Shown in pieces: positions 9,756 to 18,743 of a stretch of DNA of 64,000 nucleotides (its first letter is position 1; each line of letters begins with the position of its first letter). A program made the position numbers and the translations under genes. Origin of the DNA: Nosema muscidifuracis (Eukaryota; Microsporidia; Nosematidae); NCBI GenBank assembly GCA_028335825.1, contig JAIOKI010000018.1, positions 343,861 through 407,860 on the forward strand, written 5' to 3'. Below the pieces are notes generated by a model. It saw only the letters and a list, made by a program, of their open reading frames with translations, was not told the DNA's origin and ran no database searches.

Positions 9756-11339
9756 ATGAACTTTTCTGAATGTATATCACCAGATGAAGAAATTCTCCAC
9801 AAGAAGATAAAGTCAAGTGTAGAATCATTAAAGACTAACATATCAAAATTTAAGAAAAATAAGACTGAATGTTTACTATGTACAGAAAATCTTAATTTAC
9901 ATAATGTACACGACTTAACACGTATTTATTCACTCTTCCTTCATTGTATAAAATACCACTGCGTTTCTGTAGAAAATCTCAATATAGAAGATATTTTTCT
10001 TATAGAAATATTTCTACTTAATTTTGTTAACTCCCAGGATAAAATTGATATCGAGTACATAACTAAGTATAATAACAATACAAACGAGAGATTATATAAA
10101 GAATCATTACGTAACCAACTTATAGCTGTGTTCAATTCACATTACTCAGAAAAAATGTTTAAAATTAATTGTGAACAAGAAATAGAAAGCTTAGCATACA
10201 TTTATTATAAAAAACTTGATAAAAATTATATAAATGATAACTTAAAAGAATATCTCTTGGTTATATTTTATATAAGGAGAGAATATTTTAGGTTCATGAA
10301 AATTTTAAATTTAACTGATAAAAATATTTTTGTACTAAAACTAGCAATCCTTTTTGAAATAGAGGATGATAATGAACAAGGAGTAGAAAGACTTCTTAAA
10401 GAACTTAATAAAGATAAATCTGAAATGTCTATTGTAAATAATATGAAGAAGTTTCTTGTATCACTTAATGGGAAGTATAACTTAGACTTTTCAGATATTA
10501 TTGATATTTTTAAGTATCATAGAGATTATAGAATATGGATCGATGAAATTAAAAGGGATGTTTACTGGCAGAATTGTGTAAAATTATGGTCAAAAAATCG
10601 AAGCGATACTTCGTCATATGTTGATAATTCTATGATAGACATATGTATAAAATATAAAAAGTACGAAGATGGTTGGGTTATTTACGAAAGATGTCAGTTT
10701 AATGATACATCAAGTTTTTTAAGAGGAATTACTTTGTGCTGTTCTGCTATAAAAAATATTAAACATTGTAAATGGAGAAAGAGACTAGTAGAAATTATCG
10801 ATAGAGTCTTTGATAATAAAAAAGAGATCAATTTTGAAAGTATTCTTGAAAATTTATTAACAAAAATAGAGAATCTTCCTGTAAATCTAATAGTCAAGAT
10901 AATCAATGAACTACAGACTCATTTGATACGAACAACCCTCACTGAAGAACAAATCGAATGTTTGTTTAATTTTTATAATTTATACTGTTACAGTTATCAA
11001 AATACTGAGCTTAACAAGATATGCTGTCAGAATGCAATATACATTTATACGAAATGGAATCGAATGCGAACATCAAAATTGAACTTTTTTAAGAAAAAGA
11101 CTGAATTTGATACTAAAATATATTCGCATATGCTTGGAATATGTGATATAGCTAAAAATTGTGACTTTTTTAATAAAGTATGTAAAGATTTAATTAAAAA
11201 TGAAGCTCATATAAATAGAGATCTTTGTCGAAGATTAGAAAATTTCCATTCTAAAAATTGTAAGAATTGTGATTATAAGAAGAAGCAAATAGTCACTGCT
11301 AAAGAGAGTCGTGGATTTATTACTCATCTATTCAAATAA
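9756..11339 (+). CDS. PPR-like helical-repeat protein, paralogue 1
   Basis: A 527-residue, nearly all-helical protein and clear paralogue of the product at 24031-25539. Shared blocks in order: a CIKYHxxSVENLNIEDIFL-type helix (vs CVTYHHKTIDYTHFHNLF), CEQEIESL (vs CEQDIESL), LLVIFYIRREYFRF (vs LLTLFIRKEYSRF), VKLWSKNRSDTS (vs VRLWMKNRCETS), NSMIDICIKYKKYEDGW (vs KSMIEECIKHKRFDDGW), and a C-terminal KVCKDLIKNEA helix followed by a paired-Cys tail CKNCDYKK. The SMIDxCIKxKxYEDGWxIYE block has the helix-turn-helix look of a pentatricopeptide/TPR unit. PPR proteins usually bind organelle RNA; microsporidia have no mitochondrial genome, so a cytosolic or nuclear RNA or protein-binding role would have to be assumed. 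Function unknown. No CCC motif is seen at the start. Confidence 0.7.
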   Translation: MNFSECISPDEEILHKKIKSSVESLKTNISKFKKNKTECLLCTENLNLHNVHDLTRIYSLFLHCIKYHCVSVENLNIEDIFLIEIFLLNFVNSQDKIDIEYITKYNNNTNERLYKESLRNQLIAVFNSHYSEKMFKINCEQEIESLAYIYYKKLDKNYINDNLKEYLLVIFYIRREYFRFMKILNLTDKNIFVLKLAILFEIEDDNEQGVERLLKELNKDKSEMSIVNNMKKFLVSLNGKYNLDFSDIIDIFKYHRDYRIWIDEIKRDVYWQNCVKLWSKNRSDTSSYVDNSMIDICIKYKKYEDGWVIYERCQFNDTSSFLRGITLCCSAIKNIKHCKWRKRLVEIIDRVFDNKKEINFESILENLLTKIENLPVNLIVKIINELQTHLIRTTLTEEQIECLFNFYNLYCYSYQNTELNKICCQNAIYIYTKWNRMRTSKLNFFKKKTEFDTKIYSHMLGICDIAKNCDFFNKVCKDLIKNEAHINRDLCRRLENFHSKNCKNCDYKKKQIVTAKESRGFITHLFK

Positions 11340-11344
11340 ATTCT

Positions 11345-11530
11345 TTTTTTATTTAAAGATGTTATTGATATTTTTTTAATGGTTGCTGTAATATTTTACT
11401 TATATAAATTATTTTTTTTATTTAAAGATGTTATTGATATTTTTTAATGGTTGTTGTAATATTTTACTTATATAAATTATTTTTAACATCTTTATATGGT
11501 TGTTGTAATATTTTACTTATATAAATTGCT
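11345..11530. repeat. Tandem repeat, about 2.7 copies of 69 bp
   Basis: ATTTAAAGATGTTATTGATA recurs at 11351 and 11420, each followed by a GGTTG(C/T)TGTAATATTTTACT block; a third copy is partial. It fills the gap between two convergent genes. Confidence 0.8.
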
Positions 11531-11597
11531 GATATTTTAATTATATGAATTATTTTTAATTTCTTCATGTATATTAAAAAATAAATTTTTTATTTAA

Positions 11598-12893
11598 TCA
11601 ATGTTTTAAATTAATAAAATCTAAATAGCATTCTCTTATGCATAACAATAATTTTTTATCCATTTCGATAGTTTTAGTATTTTCATTACCTTGATAATTT
11701 TTTTCAAACCCTTTATATAATTCTTTCATCGTTTTTTCAAAATCATTTAATTCTCTTTTTTTAAATTTAACGAAAGACTTATTAGATTTATAAATCGAAG
11801 AACAGTCTTTACCTGTTAAAATCTTATCAGCTATTTTATAATAAAAATCAATCTTATGAACAGTACGAGATCGAAGAAGTTTTATGTAATCTTTTAAATC
11901 TTCCCAAAGATTTATATCATGAATAGTTGAATTTTTTGTTAGACATGATATTAATAAATCATATTTCGTTTTTATACTCATTTCAGAAAATAAAATAAAA
12001 AACGTCTTGTATGCGAAATTCTCACATTCATATTTTTCAGAATATAGCAGATCATCGTATTTCACTGTTTTTATTTTATCTAGCATATCTTTTATAGATA
12101 TTTCTTTAACTAAATCTTCTTGATATAAAGATGTCATATGGAAGAAAATAAAATAAGCACTAAATTTTTCATCTTCAAGCATGTACTGAATGCAATTCCA
12201 AAAGAATCTTGTATTTGATAGATTAAGAAATCCGTATAATTCAGCATCCAGGAATGAAAGTTCGTGTTTGTTTAGATCTTTGAGTTTCGATATAAAATTT
12301 TTAATAATTTCTTCAATATCGTTATCATTTATATTTATTATTTCTTTGTAAAGAGATATTTTTTTATTTGAAGATTTATCTTCTTCGAAATAATATTCTT
12401 CTCTTCTATAATAAAATTTGGATATTGGATTATATGGCTCATAAGGCTTTAGTATCAAAGGGTCTACTATAATAGACTTATGAACAATCCATTTAAGATC
12501 TACTTCAATAAGTTTAACTACCTCTTCATAATTTATATCTAAGAATGAATAATAAAGGGATGCAACTCCTTTCACATTTTTTCTTATGATATTACAAACC
12601 CTTTCTTTAAGTAAAGATTTAGTACTAAAAAAAAATTCTCTCTCTGTAACTATTGTATTAAATTTATCAATAAAATATAACTTACAATTATTTCGACTAA
12701 TAATTAAAAATATTTTACTCATATTGAAAATTTCATCATTTTTTATTACTTTTGTACAAGTACCATTAGAAATATTATCTTTTAACGTATCTATTATATA
12801 ATCTCTTATATTATAATCATTGTATAGATATGAAATATCCCATATGTTTAGACATATAGCATTAAGTAAATATGATATTATAATTAAATTCAT
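11598..12893 (-). CDS. Large secreted protein, lineage-specific family
   Basis: A 431-residue protein with an N-terminal signal peptide (MNLIIISYLLNAICL) and no other clear membrane segment. It is helical, rich in Lys, Glu, Asp and Asn, with scattered cysteines. The ATG used here directly follows TATCCCTT on the minus strand, so the CCC motif selects this codon over any upstream non-ATG start. Parts resemble the 541-residue secreted protein at 49170-50795: both have a FFWNCIQY / IIWNSICY motif in mid-protein and a hydrophobic start followed by short β-like strands. The similarity is weak and by eye. Secreted microsporidian proteins of this size often face the host cell, but no function can be assigned. 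Confidence 0.65.
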   Translation of the reverse strand: MNLIIISYLLNAICLNIWDISYLYNDYNIRDYIIDTLKDNISNGTCTKVIKNDEIFNMSKIFLIISRNNCKLYFIDKFNTIVTEREFFFSTKSLLKERVCNIIRKNVKGVASLYYSFLDINYEEVVKLIEVDLKWIVHKSIIVDPLILKPYEPYNPISKFYYRREEYYFEEDKSSNKKISLYKEIININDNDIEEIIKNFISKLKDLNKHELSFLDAELYGFLNLSNTRFFWNCIQYMLEDEKFSAYFIFFHMTSLYQEDLVKEISIKDMLDKIKTVKYDDLLYSEKYECENFAYKTFFILFSEMSIKTKYDLLISCLTKNSTIHDINLWEDLKDYIKLLRSRTVHKIDFYYKIADKILTGKDCSSIYKSNKSFVKFKKRELNDFEKTMKELYKGFEKNYQGNENTKTIEMDKKLLLCIRECYLDFINLKH

Positions 12894-12900
12894 AAGGGAT
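12894..12900 (-). promoter_or_regulatory. CCC motif deciding the start of the 11.6 kb secreted gene
   Basis: On the minus strand the bases read ATCCCTT immediately before ATG. The frame is open for 11 further codons upstream but has no ATG there, so motif and codon agree. Confidence 0.65.
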
Positions 12901-14197
12901 AAGTTTGAAAAAAAATTTATAATCAAAAAAATTAGGAGCTTAATTATTTTTTTATATTAAATATTATAGAAAGCATAATAGTAAACAATGATATCATAAT
13001 TTATACATGATTAATAAAAAAATCAAAATTCTTACTCAATAAATAAAAAAACAAGCAATTAAGTTTCATCTTATACGTATTAAAAAATATTACTTATAAT
13101 TTTATTAATTTATTTACAGAACAGAATATAATTGTTAATGATAGTTTTAATATACACGTTTTTATTATGATGACTTTGACAGTTGGATATTCCAAAGAGT
13201 TTACGTGAATATAAAAACAAGTACGTCATTTATTAAAAGTTAAACATAGCAATAGTAAATTGTACTTTGGATCTTTACAATAATAAATCTTTCTATTAAG
13301 AATGATATTTAATTTAATATTAAATAATTAATTAAAAAGATTTTGTTTGTAGATATACAAATACTAAATTAAATATTTGTTCTAATATAATATTTATTAA
13401 TAATATTTCAATATAATACAAAAAATAATTGAAAATTTTAATGATAATAAGTTGTAATTATTTTGAATAAATTATTTAATTTTTATCATAAATAAGTAAC
13501 TACGTGTAAAAAAGTCATTTTAAATATTCAAAATAAAAATTTATAAGATTAAATAATAAAATTTTTTTTAGATTAATTAAATGAAATTGTGTTTGATAAA
13601 ATGACTAAAATTATTTTATTCTAATAGTTCAAAAAAAATAATTTTAGATTTTTTATCTATAAGAATATCTTCTAATATGATTTTATTCTTAAAAAATATC
13701 TACTGATAACATTTTATTTATAAGAAGATTTTCTAATATCATTTTATTTATAAGAAGATTTTCTAATTTCATTTTATTTATAAGAAGATTTTCTAATATC
13801 ATTTTATTTTTAAAAATACTAATAATATCATTTTATTTTTAAAAATACTATTAATATGATTTTATTTTTAAAAATATTTACAAATATCATTTTATTTATA
13901 AGAAGATTTACAAATATCATTTTATTTCTAAAAATCAAATATACAAACAAAGCATTACTAATATTGTAATTGATTAAGAAAATGTTTAGTTTGGATTTTT
14001 TAACTTATCAAATATAATTTTTATCATTTACTAAATAATTTAAGAATATTTGATAAAAAAATTTAAATGATTGTACTTTGAATTTCAAGACCTTATTCTT
14101 TTTAAAAAATATTCGTTAAATCTAAGTACTTAATATTTTTATTTAAGTTACTTTGTTGGTAAAAACAAACAAAGTAGTATATAAATTAAAAAACATA
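12901..14197. other. AT-rich spacer with tandem repeat
   Basis: About 1.3 kb without coding frames. The right half carries a repeat (13670-13945). The left part has only A/T-rich sequence; nothing else is recognised. Confidence 0.5.
13670..13945. repeat. Degenerate tandem repeat, unit about 27-30 bp
   Basis: About nine imperfect copies of AATATCATTTTATTTATAAG with an AAGATTTTCT or AAAATACT variant end. Lies downstream of the first homeodomain gene. Confidence 0.75.
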
Positions 14198-14590
14198 TTA
14201 TGCATCATTTTTTAATTTATCATCACCAGTTTTCTTCTTAACATTCTCAATAATCTTAACTAGTGTCATAACACTAATTTCAAAATATTCACTTTCATTA
14301 TCTACTGGATCGATATTCAACTTTTTACATTTACGTCTTCGTGATCGTCTTTCATTTTGGAACCATATTTGTATAGTAGAGAATGATAGATTAATTAAAA
14401 GAGATATATCCATTTTAGTTTGTGTAGATGGATATCCAGTAAGTTTAAAAACTTCTGTTAATACCATTGTTTGAAATACAGTCTTTCTTCCTTTATGTGT
14501 ATATTCAGATATTTTTTTATAAGTACGTTTCAATCTAACAAGACCTAAAGCAGCTTGATGTTCTAATTCTTTTTTTATAAATTCTTCCAT
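14198..14590 (-). CDS. Homeodomain transcription factor 1
   Basis: A 130-residue protein with a homeodomain at about residues 36-92. Helix 3 reads IQIWFQNERRSRRRK, with the invariant W, F, N and R of the recognition helix. GYPSTQTKMDISLLINLS forms helix 2 with the usual YPS turn. Spacing is that of a typical (non-TALE) homeodomain. The rest is short: a Glu/Lys-rich N-terminus and a Lys-rich tail. Microsporidia encode a small set of such short homeodomain proteins, in some species as a pair at a mating-type-like locus; the second one here lies 14 kb away at 28714. No CCC motif precedes the ATG; the next bases upstream read ATAAGGTAG. Likely a nuclear DNA-binding regulator with unknown targets. 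Confidence 0.9.
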   Translation of the reverse strand: MEEFIKKELEHQAALGLVRLKRTYKKISEYTHKGRKTVFQTMVLTEVFKLTGYPSTQTKMDISLLINLSFSTIQIWFQNERRSRRRKCKKLNIDPVDNESEYFEISVMTLVKIIENVKKKTGDDKLKNDA

Positions 14591-15858
14591 CTACCTTATA
14601 TATATACCCATTTCTATTATATATTTTTTAAGTAGACGATGAGTCATAGATTAAAATTTGATAAATTTAAAGATCAGTGGTATAAACAATTACAATAATA
14701 TGTTTATATTTTTTATAATAAATTAATTTGATATCTAAATTATGATCTGTGATTTATCATAAAAAATCAAAATATTTAGTATGCAAATTATTTTGTTAAA
14801 TTAATTATTAAAAAAACTAATAAATTATTTTTTTGTTGATATTTGAATTAATAAAAATTATTCATTATTTTAATAAGCTAAATACTTTTAATAACTTATT
14901 ATAATATGTTACTATATTTAATTATTAAAATATTTTATATATTTACTTATTATGATATTTACTAATTAAAATATTTACATATTAAAAAATGCTACTATAT
15001 TTACTTATTAAAATATTTTTCTTTACTATGATATTTACATATTAAAATATTTTATATATTTAATTATTATGTTACTATATTATTTACTTATTAAAATATT
15101 TCTCTTTACTATGATATTTACATTTAAAATATTTTATTATAAGAATTAATTTTTTATATAATTTGATTTAATAATTAATTTCAAATAAAAAAATATAGTA
15201 ACTTATTTTTTAATATAAAATATATAAATATGTAAACATAAATATAGATTTATTAATAGTAAATATAATAATATATTATTATATAAATATAGATTTATCA
15301 TTAGTAAATATAATAATATATTATTAAATACATATAGTAATATATTATTGAATCTAGTAACATATTATCAAATTTAGTAACATATTATCAAATATAGTAA
15401 CATATTATCAAATTTAGTAACATATTATTAAATTTAGTAACATAATATTAAATATAAATAAATTTATCATTTTATATCAAATCTCCAATAATTTTCTAAT
15501 AATTAAATAAAAAATTTTACAAAAGATATATTTTAATAAAAGAGACAAATAATATTTAGTAATAAACATAATATTTAAAATATCTTTAGATATTTCATTA
15601 ATATTTATTTTTTCTTATCACATCTATATCATGGAGATTAAGTTAATTTTGAAAAAAATGATATAATTAATTAAATATTCAAAGTCTTATAAAATATATT
15701 TTGTATTACAAATAAATATTTAATTAATTATATTTATTTTTAGTAAATAGCTTACTATTACTAGAAAAATATTTATATTAAAAATATAAATATTTTTGTG
15801 TATTATAATACTACACGTCATCTTAAAATTTGGTAAAAATTCTTAATTAAAATTTAAT
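14591..15858. other. AT-rich spacer with two degenerate repeat arrays
   Basis: No gene. At about 14880-15140, blocks of TATTAAAATATTT(A/T)TATATTTACTTATTATGATATTTAC type repeat irregularly. At about 15340-15450, units of AAATTTAGTAACATATTATC (about 20 bp, five to six copies) are more regular, preceded by two copies of an ATAAATATAGATTTATCATTAGTAAATATAA-like block at 15235-15325. Confidence 0.6.
15340..15450. repeat. Tandem repeat, about 20-bp unit
   Basis: Five to six copies of a unit TAGTAACATATTATCAAATT with one- or two-base variation. Confidence 0.75.
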
Positions 15859-16431
15859 TTATTCGTTTTTAGATACTATAAACTTATTATCAACATAAAT
15901 TATTTTATCCTTAAAATTACATTGATTTACAATACTCATATTAGATTCAGTTCTTATACTTAGTATTTTATTAATAATTTGTCTATCTTCTATTATACTA
16001 CACAATCTATCTTTATTATTGTAAACCATTTGTTTACAATTTTCTATACAAAAATCTAAATATTTTTTATAATTCCTATTGCTTAATATACTGACCTCTA
16101 AATATTTAAAAAAGATAGTACTAAGATATTCGTTATCTTTAACTATCTTTTTAAGTACTTTGTATATAAGATCGTTACTAAAATTTTCTTCTAAAGATAT
16201 TTCTAATATTTTTGTAGTAAGCATGTATGCATTCTTATTTAATTCTGTGTATGGTAAGTCGAGTATCTTTCTTAGACCAGTGTTCTGTTTTATGAGTAGA
16301 AGATGAGATATTATTTCTATAATAGGTTTGTTATTATGAGTTTGTGGTACTTTTATGGATTTGTTTATAGGTAGAGATTTTTTTACTTCTATTTCTTTTT
16401 TCTTTTGTAATTTAAATTTCTTGAATGCCAT
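15859..16431 (-). CDS. Hypothetical helical protein, 190 aa
   Basis: Not recognised. The N-terminus is strongly basic (MAFKKFKLQKKKEIEVKK) and could be a nuclear or RNA-binding signal. Residues about 35-165 predict as consecutive amphipathic helices (IIEIISHLLLIKQ, NAYMLTTKILEISLEE, LIYKVLKKIVKD, STIFFKYLEVSIL, YLDFCIENCKQMVY), which looks like an α-solenoid or MIF4G/HEAT-type fragment, then a short β-like end (KIIYVDNKFIVS). Three cysteines. The start is supported by TCCCACAG immediately before the ATG on the minus strand. No signal peptide or membrane segment. Confidence 0.6.
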   Translation of the reverse strand: MAFKKFKLQKKKEIEVKKSLPINKSIKVPQTHNNKPIIEIISHLLLIKQNTGLRKILDLPYTELNKNAYMLTTKILEISLEENFSNDLIYKVLKKIVKDNEYLSTIFFKYLEVSILSNRNYKKYLDFCIENCKQMVYNNKDRLCSIIEDRQIINKILSIRTESNMSIVNQCNFKDKIIYVDNKFIVSKNE

Positions 16432-16704
16432 TCTGTGGGATTTAAAAATTATAAGTTTTGGTTAGTTTATATTTAAGAAGTTGAATTTCGCATTTATTTT
16501 TTAACCCCTAATAGAAATACATAATATATTGAAAACGACATAGTATTTCTTAAAAAGATGCAGTATTCGTCAAATACAATTAGAATTTAATTAAAAATAT
16601 TTCCTACTTATGTGCTTTAAAAAAAAGATGAAAGTATATATTTTGAATTTGTTATTCCAATTAATTTAGCTAAACGATCATTTCTAGAATATTGCTAAAA
16701 TAAA

Positions 16705-16826
16705 ATTCGTTATACCCTTCATTTTCAAGTAAGTTTATAAATTAAAAGAGATCATAAATAAACTGATAATAATTGTAAATAGTATATTTTCATTTTATAA
16801 AGTGTATAATGAAGGGTATGGCGAAT
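16705..16826. repeat. Imperfect inverted repeat, 18-bp arms
   Basis: The left arm ATTCGTTATACCCTTCAT (16705-16722) is the reverse complement of ATGAAGGGTATGGCGAAT (16809-16826) with 16 of 18 positions matching. A shorter TTTATAAA pair continues the pairing inside. The 86-bp loop is AT-rich. Its origin is unknown; a small non-autonomous element or a structured RNA are options. Confidence 0.6.
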
Positions 16827-17149
16827 CAATAAAAATCATATTTACTTTGATTGTACTAAAGTTAGTAAATACTTTAAAAATTAATTTTAATGCATCATTA
16901 AGTTCTGAAATATTAATAAAAAAATATCTTTCTTCTAATTAAAAGGATAATCTGTGCCAAATTTTAGTATTAAATAAGATCAACAATGATACAAAACTCT
17001 TATCATATTTTAAGTTGAAAGAAAAAACATTGAATTTAAATAATATTATCACTCAAAATATCTTTATATTATGTATTTACAAATGGTATAAAGTAATAAA
17101 AATATTGTAATCTTGTATTCCATATGCAAAAAAAGAAAGATAGTATCTT

Positions 17150-17835
17150 CACATATCACTTCTTATGTAAAAGGAGTTATATCATTTGAAGAAGCTTGAT
17201 ATTTTAAAGGATTATAAATAATAACAACGAATGGGTTAATGTCTTAGAAGAGAACTCCAATTAAAAAATCTTCTTTAATTTTAAGACAATTATTCAGCTT
17301 CATATGCATATTTAATAAAGTTAACAGCAGATATTTTTTAATGATATAACAGTAGAAATACAGGAAAATAAACAGACTAATTGCTCCAAAAATTCAATAC
17401 ATATTTTACATCACATTGACTAAAACTTTATAGATTTTAGCTTAATGAATTATTCGCTTTAGAAAATTTATATAGTTTAAAAAAATAATAAATATGAATG
17501 GACTTAGAAATTACATAAGTTAATTAAGTATTGAACAAAATAATACCTTTGATAGTGTCATACAGTCCTTAAATAAAAAAGATAATCTCATATTAAAGGA
17601 TAGACCAACAGAAACAGGTAAAACATTTATCTTAAATAATTTAATAAGATACTATAAATAACAAATAAAGGCTTCTTTTCAATTTATTGAGCAATTCTAC
17701 TGCATTTAATAATGTATTTAAATTACCGGTACTATCAAAAATAACTTCGTATTATTATTAAATAAGATTTATATAAAACTAACAAGTTAATTTAAGTATC
17801 AATTATGTCTAAATATGCATTGACAAAGTCTTAAA
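17150..17835 (+). mobile_element. Decayed Helitron helicase (DNA transposon fossil)
   Basis: Fragments in changing forward frames follow the Helitron Rep/helicase order. First, KGVISFEEA near 17180, then NNNNEWVNVLEENSN near 17220 (Helitrons: DDxEWxxCLEEA). Next, LRQLFSFICIF near 17285 (LRxLFxxIL). An open stretch of 43 codons from 17524 holds EQNNTFDSVIQS then ETGKTFILNNLI, matching the PIF1-type Walker A block of Helitrons (GGTGKTFLYNxLL). Then NSTAFNNVFKLPV near 17695 (TAHSxFKLPL) and MSKYALTKS near 17805 (MxxKYALExVDR). Several frameshifts and stops separate the pieces, so it is dead. The EW and LRQLF blocks upstream of the helicase favour Helitron over a host PIF1 gene. Ends were not found. 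Confidence 0.65.
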
Positions 17836-17873
17836 ATTTTATGTAAAACAGATAATTTTTTTTACGAAAAAAT

Positions 17874-17905
17874 ATATTTCTTTGAAGTTTTCTTCAAAGA
17901 AATAT
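17874..17905. repeat. Perfect 14-bp stem with 4-base loop
   Basis: ATATTTCTTTGAAG, TTTT, CTTCAAAGAAATAT: a perfect hairpin just after the last helicase-like piece. Possibly a remnant of an element end or an unrelated chance palindrome in AT-rich DNA, though the length argues against pure chance. Confidence 0.75.
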
Positions 17906-18743
17906 AAAATGAATATTAATATTACAAAAATTATAAAAGACAATAATCAAATAATTGTTTTTATAAATAATATCAAAATATATAAGTTTTCAAAAACTTG
18001 AGATGCCAAGGTCGAAACAAATTCAAAAAAATGGTTACTACAACTAAATATTTTATACCAAGTTAAAGTTCTATGTAGACATTAAAAAGTCATAATTATT
18101 AATAAAGAAATATAATAAAGCATTATACAATAATATCTGATGATATAATGACTTTTTAAATTATTAAATATAATCAGGTATTCCTTCAATATTTAAACTT
18201 AAAGAATGGCATAGCAGTAATCTTAGTAATATAATTGATTATTTTTGAGATTCACAAAAACTTCTTGATATGTAAGATGTATTAGGACATAAAAAAATAT
18301 AGTAAATATATTAAGAGAAAAGATATTTTAAATATTTCAGAATTTTCTACGATAATATTTTAAAGAATTAAAAAATACAAACAGTGAATTCTGTAACAAA
18401 AAGTTATTTTAAATTTATTTTATTCAATAAAAATTTGTTTATGTTCTCAGAATGGGAATAAATTAACTAGTTCATATTTATAAAAATTTTAAGTAAACAA
18501 TGATACCATTTATTATTTCATAATGATGAAAAGAATTATAACAAAAATGATTTAATATTAGATTAAATGTAAATAATATCAAATAAAATTGAATTAATCA
18601 CCATAAATAATTAATTTTTATTATTTAACAAAAATTTGATTGTTGAGATTTTTGACATTAATTAAAAAAAATGCATAAATAAAACTTCAAATTTGGGGGT
18701 TAAGTGCATAAATAAATTATTTGATTATGTGAATAGCCTTTTA
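17906..18743. other. Decayed sequence, possibly the Helitron C-terminal part
   Basis: No open gene. Near 18180 a GIPSIFKLK reading resembles the Helitron GLPPHxLxLK motif of the C-terminal helicase region, but support is weak and the frame soon breaks. The rest is plain AT-rich DNA up to the end of the eIF4G gene. Confidence 0.35.

Noticed and set aside
12894-12926. Longer N-terminus for the 11.6 kb secreted protein
   Set aside because: The upstream extension has no ATG; the CCC motif and signal peptide fit the ATG at 12893.
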